Of a stretch of 64,000 bases of DNA, positions 25,513-34,917 are shown one piece after another. The translations under genes and the position numbers were made by a program. The stretch lies in assembly GCF_003105115.1 (NCBI RefSeq), contig NZ_QETH01000003.1:1-64000 (forward strand). The letters run 5' to 3'. The stretch comes from Flavobacterium sp. HTF. GTDB taxonomy: Bacteria; Bacteroidota; Bacteroidia; Flavobacteriales; Flavobacteriaceae. Position 1 is the first letter of the stretch; every line of letters starts with the position of its first letter. The notes beneath the pieces were generated by a model that was not told the DNA's origin, made no database searches, and saw nothing but the letters and a program-made list of their open reading frames with translations.

Positions 25513-27330
25513 TTATTTATGATTTAAAACATCAATAACCTCTCTATTGATTTTATTTATTTTTTTGAAATCCATTTTATCCACTTTTCTGTCATAGGTC
25601 ATGAAACCATTTACTTCGCCTTCAACGTCTGTTGTTTGTGTGTAAACCGCTGCAGAAAATCCTGATTTTACTAAGGTTTTTAAAGTTTGGGCATATTTTA
25701 TATACTCGTTGGTCACTTCACTTTCATTTTTGAATTTAACATACCCCCAGTTGTCATTTGTTTTCCATAAATGTCCTTCAAGAGGTAAACCAATTCCGCC
25801 ATATTCACCCAGAACAGTAACTCTTCTGGCGTCATACAAATACAATTCCGGCCCCGGATATTTGTGTAAATCTAAAATGTCTCCGGTTTGGAAATGATTT
25901 CCTCCACTTGAAGAATTTGTTAAACGACCAGGGTCGTGATTTTTAGTCCACTCGGTAATTTCAACAGTTTTAAACTGTCCCCAGGCTTCGTTAAACGGAA
26001 CCCAAACGACAATACTTGGATAGGAATATAAATGATCCATTATTTCTCTCCATTCTTTCCTGTAGATTTCCTCTGATTTTGCAGAACGTTGTAATTCTGT
26101 TCCGTCAAAATATTTTTTATCCTGCCAAATCGGCTGTCCGTCTCCGCTTGGCATATCCTGCCAAACCAAAATTCCCAGCTGATCGCAATGTGTGTACCAG
26201 CGTTCCGGCTCTACTTTTACGTGTTTACGAATCATATTAAAGCCTAATTCTTTGGTTTTAATGATATCATATTTCAAAGCTTCGTCTGTTGGTGCGGTAT
26301 ACAATCCGTCAGGCCACCAACCCTGATCCAGCGGGCCGTACTGAAAATAATCATTGTTGTTTAACTGCATTCTTACGATGCCGTTTTCATCCCTTTTTGA
26401 TGAAATTTTTCGCATTGCAAAATAACTTTTCACTTCGTCTGCTACTTTATCTTTGCTGATCAGACTGATTTTTGTCTGATATAAAAAAGGATTTTCAGGA
26501 GACCATAATTTTGGGTTGTTCAAAACAATGTCTATACTTTCTCCCACAACTGCTTTTTCTTTGGCGATTTCTTTTTCTCCGTCCAAAACAGAAATTTCGA
26601 TAATATCTCCGGTTTCTGCTCCGGCAACTTCCGCTTTTATACTGATACTGTTTTGGTCAATGTTTGGAGTTGTTTTTAAGGTTGTAATATTTTTGGCATT
26701 TACAGGCTCAATCCAAACCGTTTGCCAGATTCCGGTTACGGGAGTATACCAGATTCCTTCCGGATTTTTAACCTGTTTTCCTCTTGGCTGTGTGCCATCG
26801 TTAGACGGATCCCAGACTTTTAGAACTAATTTCTGAGTATTTCCATTTTTGATAAAAGGAGTAATATCAAACGAAAATGGCGTGTATCCGCCAGTATGTG
26901 AGCCTACTTTAATATCATTGATCCAAACTTCTGTTTTCCAGTCTACGGCACCAAAATGCAATAGAATATTCTGGCCGTTCCAATTTGAATCGATAGTAAA
27001 ATTGGTTTCGTACCAAAGTTCTTTTTCCGCCCCTACTTGCTTCATAACGCCTGATAAACTCGATTCGGCCGCAAACGGAACCAGGATTTGCCCGTCATAC
27101 TTTGAAGGTGCCGTTTTTCCAAATTCCTGAATGGCATAATTCCATAATCCATTCAGGTTTTTCCATTGGCTTCGCTCCATAATCGGACGGGGATATTCTG
27201 GTAATGTTTTGTTCGGATCTACCTGAGCTGCCCATTTAGTCTTGATTTTATCTCCCTGTGGTTTCCACTGTGCATTTAGAATACAGCTAAGAAATAACGC
27301 AAAAAGAACTGTCGTTTTTTTATTCATCAT
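25513..27330 (-). CDS. GH2-family glycoside hydrolase
   Basis: A 605-residue secreted enzyme of the beta-galactosidase/beta-glucuronidase/beta-mannosidase family. Order: signal peptide (to about residue 21), GH2 sugar-binding jelly roll (about 45-220; WYETNFTID, LLHFGAVDWKTEVWIN), immunoglobulin-like domain (about 220-315), TIM barrel (about 320-605). The acid/base is Glu448 in WVPFNEAWGQF and the nucleophile Glu509 in VLGEYGGIGLP. It lacks the C-terminal domains of LacZ, so it belongs to a compact subgroup. Substrate could be a beta-galactoside or a related link in an arabinogalactan-like polymer (inference from the PUL). Confidence 0.9.
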   Translation of the reverse strand: MMNKKTTVLFALFLSCILNAQWKPQGDKIKTKWAAQVDPNKTLPEYPRPIMERSQWKNLNGLWNYAIQEFGKTAPSKYDGQILVPFAAESSLSGVMKQVGAEKELWYETNFTIDSNWNGQNILLHFGAVDWKTEVWINDIKVGSHTGGYTPFSFDITPFIKNGNTQKLVLKVWDPSNDGTQPRGKQVKNPEGIWYTPVTGIWQTVWIEPVNAKNITTLKTTPNIDQNSISIKAEVAGAETGDIIEISVLDGEKEIAKEKAVVGESIDIVLNNPKLWSPENPFLYQTKISLISKDKVADEVKSYFAMRKISSKRDENGIVRMQLNNNDYFQYGPLDQGWWPDGLYTAPTDEALKYDIIKTKELGFNMIRKHVKVEPERWYTHCDQLGILVWQDMPSGDGQPIWQDKKYFDGTELQRSAKSEEIYRKEWREIMDHLYSYPSIVVWVPFNEAWGQFKTVEITEWTKNHDPGRLTNSSSGGNHFQTGDILDLHKYPGPELYLYDARRVTVLGEYGGIGLPLEGHLWKTNDNWGYVKFKNESEVTNEYIKYAQTLKTLVKSGFSAAVYTQTTDVEGEVNGFMTYDRKVDKMDFKKINKINREVIDVLNHK

Positions 27331-27390
27331 ATATCGTTTTATGCCGTTTTAATTCAAAAAAATGGCAATTGTTATTTTCAACTTTAAAAA

Positions 27391-27426
27391 ATTACCAGGC
27401 AAATCCACTACAATTACCTGGTAATC
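27391..27426. terminator. Hairpin between GH43-like and GH2 genes
   Basis: ATTACCAGG (27391-27399) and CCTGGTAAT (27418-27426) pair around an 18-base loop in the gap after the stop of the gene at 27583. It could terminate or attenuate transcription of the downstream PUL genes. Confidence 0.55.
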
Positions 27427-27456
27427 ACAAACTAACTTAAATTAACCAAATTTTTC

Positions 27457-27590
27457 AGTTATAAGTTATGGGTTATGAGTTATTTGCTAAATAGGATTAA
27501 CTGTTTCCGATACAGTAATCCATTTGTTTATTAACTCAAAAAACAAACTTTGAATGCCTCGTCATCACTCATAACCCATAGCTTATAACT
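27457..27590. repeat. Long inverted repeat with ATAACCCATA motif
   Basis: AGTTATAAGTTATGGGTTAT begins the left arm (27457-27480). The right arm (27567-27590) is complementary at 22 of 24 positions or better. The right arm overlaps the last codons of the gene at 27583, whose C-terminal Lys-Lys-Leu is therefore encoded by the repeat. Confidence 0.7.
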
Positions 27591-28617
27591 TTTTCGTAAT
27601 CCCGAATTTCTTTACAAGACTATTATATTCATTTTTTGAAATTGTAATCATACAGCCGTGGCGTACTTTTTCAGGAAAACTGTATTTGTCCCAGTCTGAG
27701 AAAAAAGTATATCCTGAAGCCTGAAACCAGGGCCCGTTTAGGTTATCGGCGATTGATAATCCGTAGGAAACTCCCGGATATTGTTCGTAATACATATACC
27801 AGATTTTGTCATCCGGCGATGGAATCAGCATTGGAGCTTCCCTAAAATTCGGGCTAATGGATTGTTGGGGCAAAGAATAAGGGCCTAACAGAGATTTTGA
27901 TTTGGCAATACGGATGGTTTTTCCGGTTGTCCAGTACAAGGTTGGATAGGTTTCGTCTTTTATCACAGCGTAGTAGGAATCGCCGACTTTACGGATAAAG
28001 ACATCTATGGTTCCCATATCCCAGTCGAACAAACGTTTTGGTGTTCCTTCAAAAGTTTTTAAATCTTTAGATAAGACGTACAGTGTTCTCTGACTTGCCC
28101 AATAGCGCTCCCCGTCTTCTTTTGTTCCTTCCAAATGTGGTGTGTGCCATGTCATGATGAACTTTTGTGAATCATTATCATAATACAGTTTTGGAGCACC
28201 GATTCGCTGTAAAGCATTGGAATAATCCGGTGTACTTTTTAAATCAGGCGTGTAATCTGAATGTTTTTTCCATGTAATTAAATCATCCGAAACCCAGATA
28301 TTAATGATTTTTGCATCATCTCCTGTATTTCCTGCGATATAATATTTTCCATCAGGGCCTTTGCAGATATCGGGATGTCCTTTATATTCTTCAAAAACTC
28401 TTTTGCCGCTATTCAGGTTTTCCCAATGCAAACCATCCAGACTTACAGAGTAGTATAATCTGCCGTAATCGTTGTGCGTCATGTGCGCAAAAAGATAAGC
28501 TTCGTTTTTGGGTTTTTCATTTCCCTTTACCTGTCCGGGAGGATCAGGCTGTTGTGCATTCGCAGAAAACCCTACCAGAATTACCAGCAGAAAAAATAAT
28601 TGCTTCATTGTTTTCAT
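27583..28617 (-). CDS. GH43-like beta-propeller glycoside hydrolase
   Basis: A 344-residue secreted protein (signal MKQLFFLLVILVGFSANAQ; starts at 28617 or at the ATG three codons later). It has the clan-F five-bladed propeller pattern with three acidic positions: Asp in YKGHPDICKGPDGKYYIAG, Asp in MGTIDVFIRKVGDSYYAV and Glu in FREAPMLIPSPDDKIWYMYY. It is more distant from GH43 than the other two in this PUL and could belong to a neighbouring family such as GH117-like or an unclassified GH43 subfamily. It probably removes a terminal sugar from side chains. It is bounded by a tandem repeat upstream and a hairpin downstream. Confidence 0.75.
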   Translation of the reverse strand: MKTMKQLFFLLVILVGFSANAQQPDPPGQVKGNEKPKNEAYLFAHMTHNDYGRLYYSVSLDGLHWENLNSGKRVFEEYKGHPDICKGPDGKYYIAGNTGDDAKIINIWVSDDLITWKKHSDYTPDLKSTPDYSNALQRIGAPKLYYDNDSQKFIMTWHTPHLEGTKEDGERYWASQRTLYVLSKDLKTFEGTPKRLFDWDMGTIDVFIRKVGDSYYAVIKDETYPTLYWTTGKTIRIAKSKSLLGPYSLPQQSISPNFREAPMLIPSPDDKIWYMYYEQYPGVSYGLSIADNLNGPWFQASGYTFFSDWDKYSFPEKVRHGCMITISKNEYNSLVKKFGITKKL

Positions 28618-28629
28618 AAGCCTTTTTTT

Positions 28630-28661
28630 AATGTGTCAATTTGATAATGTGTCAATTTGAT
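28630..28661. repeat. Perfect 16-bp tandem duplication
   Basis: AATGTGTCAATTTGAT at 28630-28645 is repeated without gap at 28646-28661, followed by related ATAATTAGATAAT units (about 28662-28697). The stretch fills the 100-base gap between the GH5-like and GH43-like genes. It looks like replication slippage in AT-rich DNA. Confidence 0.85.
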
Positions 28662-28717
28662 AATTAGATAATGAGAAAATGTGATAATTAGATAATTAAC
28701 GCATTTCAGAAAATTAT

Positions 28718-29893
28718 CTAATTCTTTTTATTCGCCTCAGTTGTCATTTTTTTAATCAAATCCGTTTCGGCTTTTATGTATGGTGTTCCGTCGTTTTTAA
28801 GTACTTCGTGAAACCACAATTTTGGTTCAGCATTATATGTTTTTGTCCAGCTGTCCCAGGCATATTTTGTTTGTGTTTTTCCGTCAACAAAACCCCAGTT
28901 TATCATACCAATATTGTATTTTCTGGCTACTGGTAAGAAACCTTCAAAAGTGCTTCCGTTTGGTCTTGCCATGTATTCTGTGCAAATCATTGGTTTTCCG
29001 TAACGCTGTAATTGTTTGATTACTTTTTCGAAATCCTGAGGGGTGTTGTAATTATGAAAAGTAATGATATCAGATTGTTCCAGCTGTAATTTGTGCATTG
29101 GCTGCAATTTGGCTTCGTCGCTCCAGTCTCCCACCCAAACTCCTGAAGTTACAGGCTGTGACGGATTGCTTTCTCTTGCCCATACAAAAACATCTGTCAG
29201 AAGAGGTAAAATCAGATCAACTTTATTTTTAATTTCTACTTTTTCGTAAGATGGTCCGGTCATATTATCCGGTTCGTTCCATACATCCCAACCTAAGATA
29301 CGTTTGTCATCTTTGAATTTCGATACGGTTTCTTTTACATATTTCTCCAAACGAGGGTATTGTGTAGAATCCTGCAATACTTTCTGCCCCGGACTTTGTA
29401 CCCAACCTGAATTGTGTGTGTGAGGTTTTGGAGCACGTTGTTTTCCTAATGCAGGAAACGGGTCCCAACAGGAATCAAATAATACAAATAATGTTTTTAT
29501 ATGATGCTTATCGGCAATTCCTAAATAAGTGTCCATTCTCTTGTACAGTCCTTCTGCATCTTGCTGGTGCAATAAATCGTGCAGGTAAACACGCATTACA
29601 TTCATCCCTATTCCTTCTGCCCAGCCTAATTCCTGATCAATTCTTTTAGGATCAAAAGTATCTGCCTGCCACATTTCTAACTGATTGATAGCTGTACTTG
29701 GAGAGTAATTGGCTCCAACTAACCAGGGTTGTCCTTTGTACCAGTTATTGGCCTGTTCTTTGGTCCAGATTTCTCTTTTTTCAATTACGGCTGTTTCGCT
29801 TTTATTTTCTTCAGAATTACTTTTTTTGTTGTTACAGCTAAGCAATACGGTGCCTGCTAACACAAGTGTCAGATACAATTTTATTTTTCTCAT
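28718..29893 (-). CDS. GH5-like (clan A) glycoside hydrolase, lipoprotein
   Basis: A 391-residue TIM-barrel enzyme with a lipoprotein signal (VLLSCNN, Cys20), so it is probably on the cell surface or in the outer membrane. The clan GH-A pair is clear: the acid/base is Glu207 in WDVWNEPDNM and the nucleophile Glu306 in MICTEYMARPNG; the barrel also shows MNVMRVYLHDLL and ITFHNYNTPQDF. It is probably an endo-acting enzyme or exo-glycosidase on the polysaccharide backbone, but the subfamily and bond cannot be read. It directly follows SusD across a hairpin, the usual place for a surface enzyme of a PUL. Confidence 0.85.
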   Translation of the reverse strand: MRKIKLYLTLVLAGTVLLSCNNKKSNSEENKSETAVIEKREIWTKEQANNWYKGQPWLVGANYSPSTAINQLEMWQADTFDPKRIDQELGWAEGIGMNVMRVYLHDLLHQQDAEGLYKRMDTYLGIADKHHIKTLFVLFDSCWDPFPALGKQRAPKPHTHNSGWVQSPGQKVLQDSTQYPRLEKYVKETVSKFKDDKRILGWDVWNEPDNMTGPSYEKVEIKNKVDLILPLLTDVFVWARESNPSQPVTSGVWVGDWSDEAKLQPMHKLQLEQSDIITFHNYNTPQDFEKVIKQLQRYGKPMICTEYMARPNGSTFEGFLPVARKYNIGMINWGFVDGKTQTKYAWDSWTKTYNAEPKLWFHEVLKNDGTPYIKAETDLIKKMTTEANKKN

Positions 29894-29932
29894 TATAATT
29901 TTCTTAATTAGAACGTAGGTTCTTTGTTTGAT

Positions 29933-29966
29933 TAAGGGAATCAGGTTGGGGGAACTGATTCCCTTA
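29933..29966. terminator. Hairpin between SusD and the GH5-like gene
   Basis: TAAGGGAATCAG (29933-29944) and CTGATTCCCTTA (29955-29966) form a 12-bp stem with a G-rich loop, followed in the minus direction by an AT-rich tract. Such hairpins after susCD can reduce expression of downstream enzymes relative to the transporter. Confidence 0.8.
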
Positions 29967-29976
29967 AAAAATTAAT

Positions 29977-31503
29977 TTAATATTCTGGGTGTTGTTCTAA
30001 GAATGGGTTATTTTTTACCTCCGACTGCGGAATAGGTAATCTATGATTTTTACCCACCACAAAGTTTTTAAAATCAGGATCACGAAGTGCAATTTTATCA
30101 ACAGAAGCCTGAGAATCTAAATCTCCCCAGCGTTTTAAATCTTCCCATCGAAGACTTTCTCCGGCTAATTCTAAAACTCTTTCCATTTTTAAACGCTCTA
30201 AGAATTTATCATGGTCGTTTCCAATTTCCGGATGTGCCACAGCAAGAGTGTTTAAATTTACACGCGCTCTTACCAAATCAACATATTGATAAGCATCTGC
30301 AGTGTTTCCTAATTCGTTTAAAACTTCTGCATAACGCAATAAGATATCAGCATAACGAACCAATCTGTAATTTACCTGACTGTAGTAATCTTCATTATTT
30401 CTGTAATAATCACGACTTCCCTTTCTAAACCAGGCTTCATCATTGTTCCATTCCCAATTTTTCCCGTATGTTTTGTCTCCAAAATCAGCTTCTAGTCCAG
30501 GATAAAACAAGGTGTATCTTAATCTTGTGTCAACATTTCCTGCTTTATTTTTTTCTTGTTTAAAAGCATCTACTAACCAGTAACGAGCTTGTCCATCTGA
30601 CCATCCTATACTTCTTGGCGCAAAAAACTGAGCACGGTTACTAGAAACAGCAGCACTTTGACCTTCTCCTGTATCTCCTTTTCTCTGATCTCCAAACTGA
30701 ATTTCAAAAACTGATTCGCTGTTGTTTTCATTAGCATCAGTAAAGTTGTCCCTGTAATTTGCAGTCAAACTATATTTAGCTCCGGAACCTGTAACAAGGT
30801 AATCTAAAGCGCCTTTTGCTTCTGTCCATTTGCGTTGCTGCATGTATAATTTTGCTAAAAATGCTTTTGCTGCACCTTTATCAGGTCTACCTAAATTATC
30901 ACCTGTCCATGAAGCCGGTAAATCTGCAAAAGCCTCATTTAAGTCTTTTTCGATTTGTGCATAAACTTCTGTTACGTTTTGCTGAGCAGGAGTATCAGTT
31001 GGTTTTGAAGGCGCTAAAACAACCGGAATATTTTCCCAAAGAATCGCTGCATAATAATAATGTAACGCTCTTAAAAATTTAGCCTGTGCAATAACTTTCT
31101 TCTTATCATCTTCATTTTGAAAAGGAATTTCAGGAACGTAAGCTATAACCTGATTACATCTGAAAATTGCTTTGTATGTATCTCTCCATGTAACTACGTT
31201 TCCTTCCCAGAAATTATAATTGATATAATTGAATCTTGTCCAGTCTGCCAATTCTACCCACGGGCTGTTACTGTAACCTTCATCTGAAGTTAAATCGAGA
31301 CGGAAATAAATCCACCTTGCCCATAATCCATCTTTATAAAACATGGCATAAATGGAGTTAACTCCTGCGTGTGCATCATTTTCAGACTTCCAATACTGCT
31401 CTGTGGTCAGTTTATTTGGATTATCCTGATCTAAATCATTTTCACATGATGCTGTGAAAAATAGACCCGTAAAAACTACTATTAATGCTATTATTTTTTT
31501 CAT
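29977..31503 (-). CDS. susD: SusD/RagB-family glycan-binding lipoprotein
   Basis: A 508-residue outer-membrane lipoprotein that captures oligosaccharides and forms the lid on its SusC partner. The signal ends at Cys20 (FFTASCENDLDQD); the acidic residues right after the Cys fit a Bacteroidota surface-export signal. Helical SusD/TPR-like stretches follow (LTTEQYWKSENDAHAGVNSI, QAKFLRALHYYYAAILWENI, GAAKAFLAKLYMQQRKW), and the C-terminal half has LVRYADILLRYAEVLNELGN and KMERVLELAGESLRWEDLKR. It starts 17 bases after the SusC gene. The pair defines the import complex of this PUL. Confidence 0.96.
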   Translation of the reverse strand: MKKIIALIVVFTGLFFTASCENDLDQDNPNKLTTEQYWKSENDAHAGVNSIYAMFYKDGLWARWIYFRLDLTSDEGYSNSPWVELADWTRFNYINYNFWEGNVVTWRDTYKAIFRCNQVIAYVPEIPFQNEDDKKKVIAQAKFLRALHYYYAAILWENIPVVLAPSKPTDTPAQQNVTEVYAQIEKDLNEAFADLPASWTGDNLGRPDKGAAKAFLAKLYMQQRKWTEAKGALDYLVTGSGAKYSLTANYRDNFTDANENNSESVFEIQFGDQRKGDTGEGQSAAVSSNRAQFFAPRSIGWSDGQARYWLVDAFKQEKNKAGNVDTRLRYTLFYPGLEADFGDKTYGKNWEWNNDEAWFRKGSRDYYRNNEDYYSQVNYRLVRYADILLRYAEVLNELGNTADAYQYVDLVRARVNLNTLAVAHPEIGNDHDKFLERLKMERVLELAGESLRWEDLKRWGDLDSQASVDKIALRDPDFKNFVVGKNHRLPIPQSEVKNNPFLEQHPEY

Positions 31504-31520
31504 TGCAAGATTTTTTAAAA

Positions 31521-34500
31521 TTAGAAGCTAAATTCAACACCAAATGAATATGTCCTTAAGTTTGGAAAAGAGCCATTATCAACACCTCTTTCAAAAATAT
31601 TCGCATTAGTAAACTCAGGATCCAAACCTTTATATTTTGTAATCGTAATTACATTCTGTGCAGAAAGAGTTAATCTTGCTCTTGTAATTCCTGATTTTTC
31701 TAAAATACCTTTTGGAAGGTTATAACCAAACCCTATGTATTTCAAACGGATAAAATCGCCATTTTCTAAAAATCTGTCGCTGTCTCCTCTTGAATTCAAA
31801 GTTGTTCCTTTTACAATTCTTGGAAAATCAGTATTCGGATTTTCAGGAGTCCAAGGACGAATTCCTGTTCTGTAGTTACTATCGTCGTCAAAACGGTCCA
31901 CTACACTTCTGAATCCGTTGTAAACTGTTGCACCGTGAGAAGCAATCCAGTTCATAGAGAAATCAAAGCCTTTGTATTCTGCTCCCGCATTGAATCCCAT
32001 TTCGAATTCCGGCCAAGGGCTTCCAACAATATCTTTGTCTTCGTTTGTAATTTGTCCGTCGCCATTAACATCTTTAAAACGAATATCTCCCGGCTGTGCA
32101 TAAGGCATAATTACTTTTCCTTCTGAGTTTTTGTAATTCTGAACTTCATCTACGCTCTGAAACAAACCATCTGTCTGTAAAACATACCACATTCCCACAG
32201 GATTTCCCTGACGTGTAACTGTATTTCCTGTAAAACTTTCGTTTTGTCCGTTTCCTAGCTCAACTAATTTATTACTGATTTTTGTGAAGTTAACAGAAGC
32301 ATTAAATGAAAAATCATTGATTTTTTTGCTGTAAGCCAATTCTAACTCGAAACCTTTATTTTCAACTGTAGCAGCATTTGAAATTGGATTTCCTTCATCG
32401 CTTCCGGTTGTCATTAAAATTGGGAAACCAAACAATACATCTTCTGTGCGGGCAACAAAATAATCAGCTGTAAAACGCAAATCATTGTTGAGTACAGCAA
32501 GATCCAATCCTAAGTTTGTTTGTTTTAATTTCTCCCAACGCAAATCTGAATTAGCTAGTCTTACCTGAGTGGCAGAAGGATATAATGCTTGTCCAGGCCC
32601 CATAACAATAGCTCCAAATGTATTGATGAAACCCTGATATTCGTAGTTATTGATATTTCCACTTCCCAGTTCACCGTAACTTGCTCTTACTTTTAAATCT
32701 TTTACAAATTCTGATTTAAAGAAAGATTCATTACTGATTCTCCATGCTCCCGAAAGCGATGGGAAGTTACCCCATTTGTTTGCATCACTGAATTTTGATG
32801 AACCATCGCGTCTGATAACAGCATTAAATAAATAACGATTATCGTAGTTGTACTCTAACCTTCCTAAGTAAGATGCCAAAGCGGCCGTTTCTCTAAAACC
32901 TCCAACTTCTGCCTGATCTCCTAAGTCCAGAACATCAAAATACTGTCCTGTATTTGGATTAATCAAAAGGTTCCTTTTGGTACCGCTAATTTGGTTGTAA
33001 TTGTTTTTCTGAAATGTTTGTCCAACTAAAGCAGTCACATTATGTTTTCCGAATTCTTTTTTGAAAGTAAGCGTGTTTTCATAAAGCAGCATTTCGGATC
33101 TTCCTTTATTCTGATTAATGAAAGATTGTTCGTAAGGCTGATTCAATGTCCAGTTTCCTAACTTTCTCATGAATTTATAAGTATCAAAACTAGTATCATA
33201 TCCAAAATTGAAACGGTATTTCAACCAAGGTGTGAATTTTAATTCTGACCATACATTTCCTCTTAATCTGAAATTTTCATTTGTCCTGTTAGAAAAATCA
33301 GCCAATGCCAATGGGTTTGTTCCAAAAGTATTTGCAACACCCGATTTTCCATAACCATATCCTCCCGGATTTGTTTCATCATAAACAGGAATGGTAGGCA
33401 ATAATCTGTAAACATCGATAATTGGCTCTCCAGACATTTCATCTGTTTTTGAGTTGCTTATCGCTATATTTTCTCCAATACTAAAAATTCCTTTTGAACC
33501 GCTTGAGTTTACCCTGAATGAAATTCTGTCAAAATCAGTTCCTATAACTGTACCTTCATTTCCAAAATAATTTCCAGACATAAAGAAAGTTGAGTTTTCG
33601 CCTCCTCCGGAAAAACTCGCATTATAATCCTGCATCATTCCGGTTCTAAAAACTACATCTTGCCAGTCTGTATTTACTGCCATATTTAAATTTTGTCTTG
33701 GAATTCCGGCATTATCATAGGCCTGATTATTTAATTTGGCAAACTCCTCAGTTCCCATTAAATCATATCTTGGCATTGTGGTAAAACTCGTTTTTGCCGA
33801 AACTTCTACCTGAAGCGGTCCTTTTTTACCTTTTTTGGTTGTAATGATAATTACACCATTTGCAGCTCTTGAACCATAAATTGCCGCTGCAGATGCATCT
33901 TTAAGAACCTGAATGCTTTCGATATCATTTGGATTAAAATCTCTGTTTGCTGTTGTAACAACTCCATCAATTACATATAATGGATTTGCACTCTGAAGAT
34001 TCTTTAAACCACGGATTTCAATATTGGCTTCCTGTCCCGGACGTCCGCCGCCACGAACTTTTACTCCGGTTACAAGACCTTGTAACCCGTCTGCTACTGT
34101 CGTTACCTGACGTTTCTGGATTTCTTCGGCTTTTACTAACGAAATAGCTCCTGTTAAATCCTTTTTCTGTTGAGAACCGTAACCTACAACTACAATTTCT
34201 TCAAGTTTCATTGCATCTTCTGCTAATGAAGCATCTACTGTTGTCTGGTTGTTGATTGCGATTTCGATTGTTTTGTATCCCTGTGAACTAAATATCAGGG
34301 TCTGATTGGAAGCAGCTGAAATTTTATATCTTCCGTCGAAGTCGGTAACCGCTCCGTTTTTTGTTCCTTTAATGACAACGTTAGCAAACGGAATTGGCTC
34401 TCCTGTTACAGAAGCAACTTTTCCCGTTATGGTTATTTGCTGTTGTGCATACGTTTGTTGTAATAATAAACTAAAGAAAAACAAGAGGTAATATCTCTGC

Positions 34501-34529
34501 TTTAAAATTTGAGTGAACTTTGTTTTCAT
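31521..34529 (-). CDS. susC: SusC/RagA-family TonB-dependent transporter
   Basis: A 1002-residue outer-membrane beta-barrel that imports oligosaccharides with TonB energy. Domains: signal peptide (to about 28), carboxypeptidase-like regulatory domain (about 32-110; ITGKVASVTGEPIPFANVVI), plug with the SusC signature MKLEEIVVVGYGSQQKKDLT and DASAAAIYGSRAANGVIIIT, then the barrel to a terminal Phe (YSFGVEFSF). There is no N-terminal anti-sigma interaction domain, which agrees with control by the adjacent hybrid sensor rather than by an ECF sigma factor. The length is typical. Confidence 0.96.
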   Translation of the reverse strand: MKTKFTQILKQRYYLLFFFSLLLQQTYAQQQITITGKVASVTGEPIPFANVVIKGTKNGAVTDFDGRYKISAASNQTLIFSSQGYKTIEIAINNQTTVDASLAEDAMKLEEIVVVGYGSQQKKDLTGAISLVKAEEIQKRQVTTVADGLQGLVTGVKVRGGGRPGQEANIEIRGLKNLQSANPLYVIDGVVTTANRDFNPNDIESIQVLKDASAAAIYGSRAANGVIIITTKKGKKGPLQVEVSAKTSFTTMPRYDLMGTEEFAKLNNQAYDNAGIPRQNLNMAVNTDWQDVVFRTGMMQDYNASFSGGGENSTFFMSGNYFGNEGTVIGTDFDRISFRVNSSGSKGIFSIGENIAISNSKTDEMSGEPIIDVYRLLPTIPVYDETNPGGYGYGKSGVANTFGTNPLALADFSNRTNENFRLRGNVWSELKFTPWLKYRFNFGYDTSFDTYKFMRKLGNWTLNQPYEQSFINQNKGRSEMLLYENTLTFKKEFGKHNVTALVGQTFQKNNYNQISGTKRNLLINPNTGQYFDVLDLGDQAEVGGFRETAALASYLGRLEYNYDNRYLFNAVIRRDGSSKFSDANKWGNFPSLSGAWRISNESFFKSEFVKDLKVRASYGELGSGNINNYEYQGFINTFGAIVMGPGQALYPSATQVRLANSDLRWEKLKQTNLGLDLAVLNNDLRFTADYFVARTEDVLFGFPILMTTGSDEGNPISNAATVENKGFELELAYSKKINDFSFNASVNFTKISNKLVELGNGQNESFTGNTVTRQGNPVGMWYVLQTDGLFQSVDEVQNYKNSEGKVIMPYAQPGDIRFKDVNGDGQITNEDKDIVGSPWPEFEMGFNAGAEYKGFDFSMNWIASHGATVYNGFRSVVDRFDDDSNYRTGIRPWTPENPNTDFPRIVKGTTLNSRGDSDRFLENGDFIRLKYIGFGYNLPKGILEKSGITRARLTLSAQNVITITKYKGLDPEFTNANIFERGVDNGSFPNLRTYSFGVEFSF

Positions 34530-34917
34530 TGATTCTTCATTTTAGATAGTTTCATTTTTTCTGAGTTGGTTGGTCAAATACAATACTCTGTTAATCGTCC
34601 GGAATTCGAACAAAATAATTTATATTGCTCTTTAATAATAATCTGTTCATTTGGTTTAGTAAATTATTGATGAGATATTTTTTCAAACTTAATTTTATTG
34701 ATAGTGTATTTTTTTTACTTAAAAATTATCAATATCATTTATTTGATTATCCAAAGTAGATGATTTTAATTCAAAATAAAATGATTCATTTGTGTCAATA
34801 TCTATATCAAATGATTCAAATTGTATCAAATTATGACTATTAATGTCATTTTGCAACATTTGGAATAACATTGAGACGATTTGAAGAAACCCTTTTTTAC
34901 ATTAAATTTTTATAACA
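34530..34917. promoter_or_regulatory. Divergent PUL control region with direct repeats
   Basis: This 388-base AT-rich gap separates susC from the hybrid sensor. AAATGATTCA occurs at 34779-34788 and again at 34809-34818, exactly 30 bases (three helical turns) apart, followed by ATCAAATTATGA. AraC-type output domains bind such spaced direct repeats, so these are candidate sites for the sensor encoded next door. No ORF or other RNA gene is seen in the gap. Confidence 0.5.
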
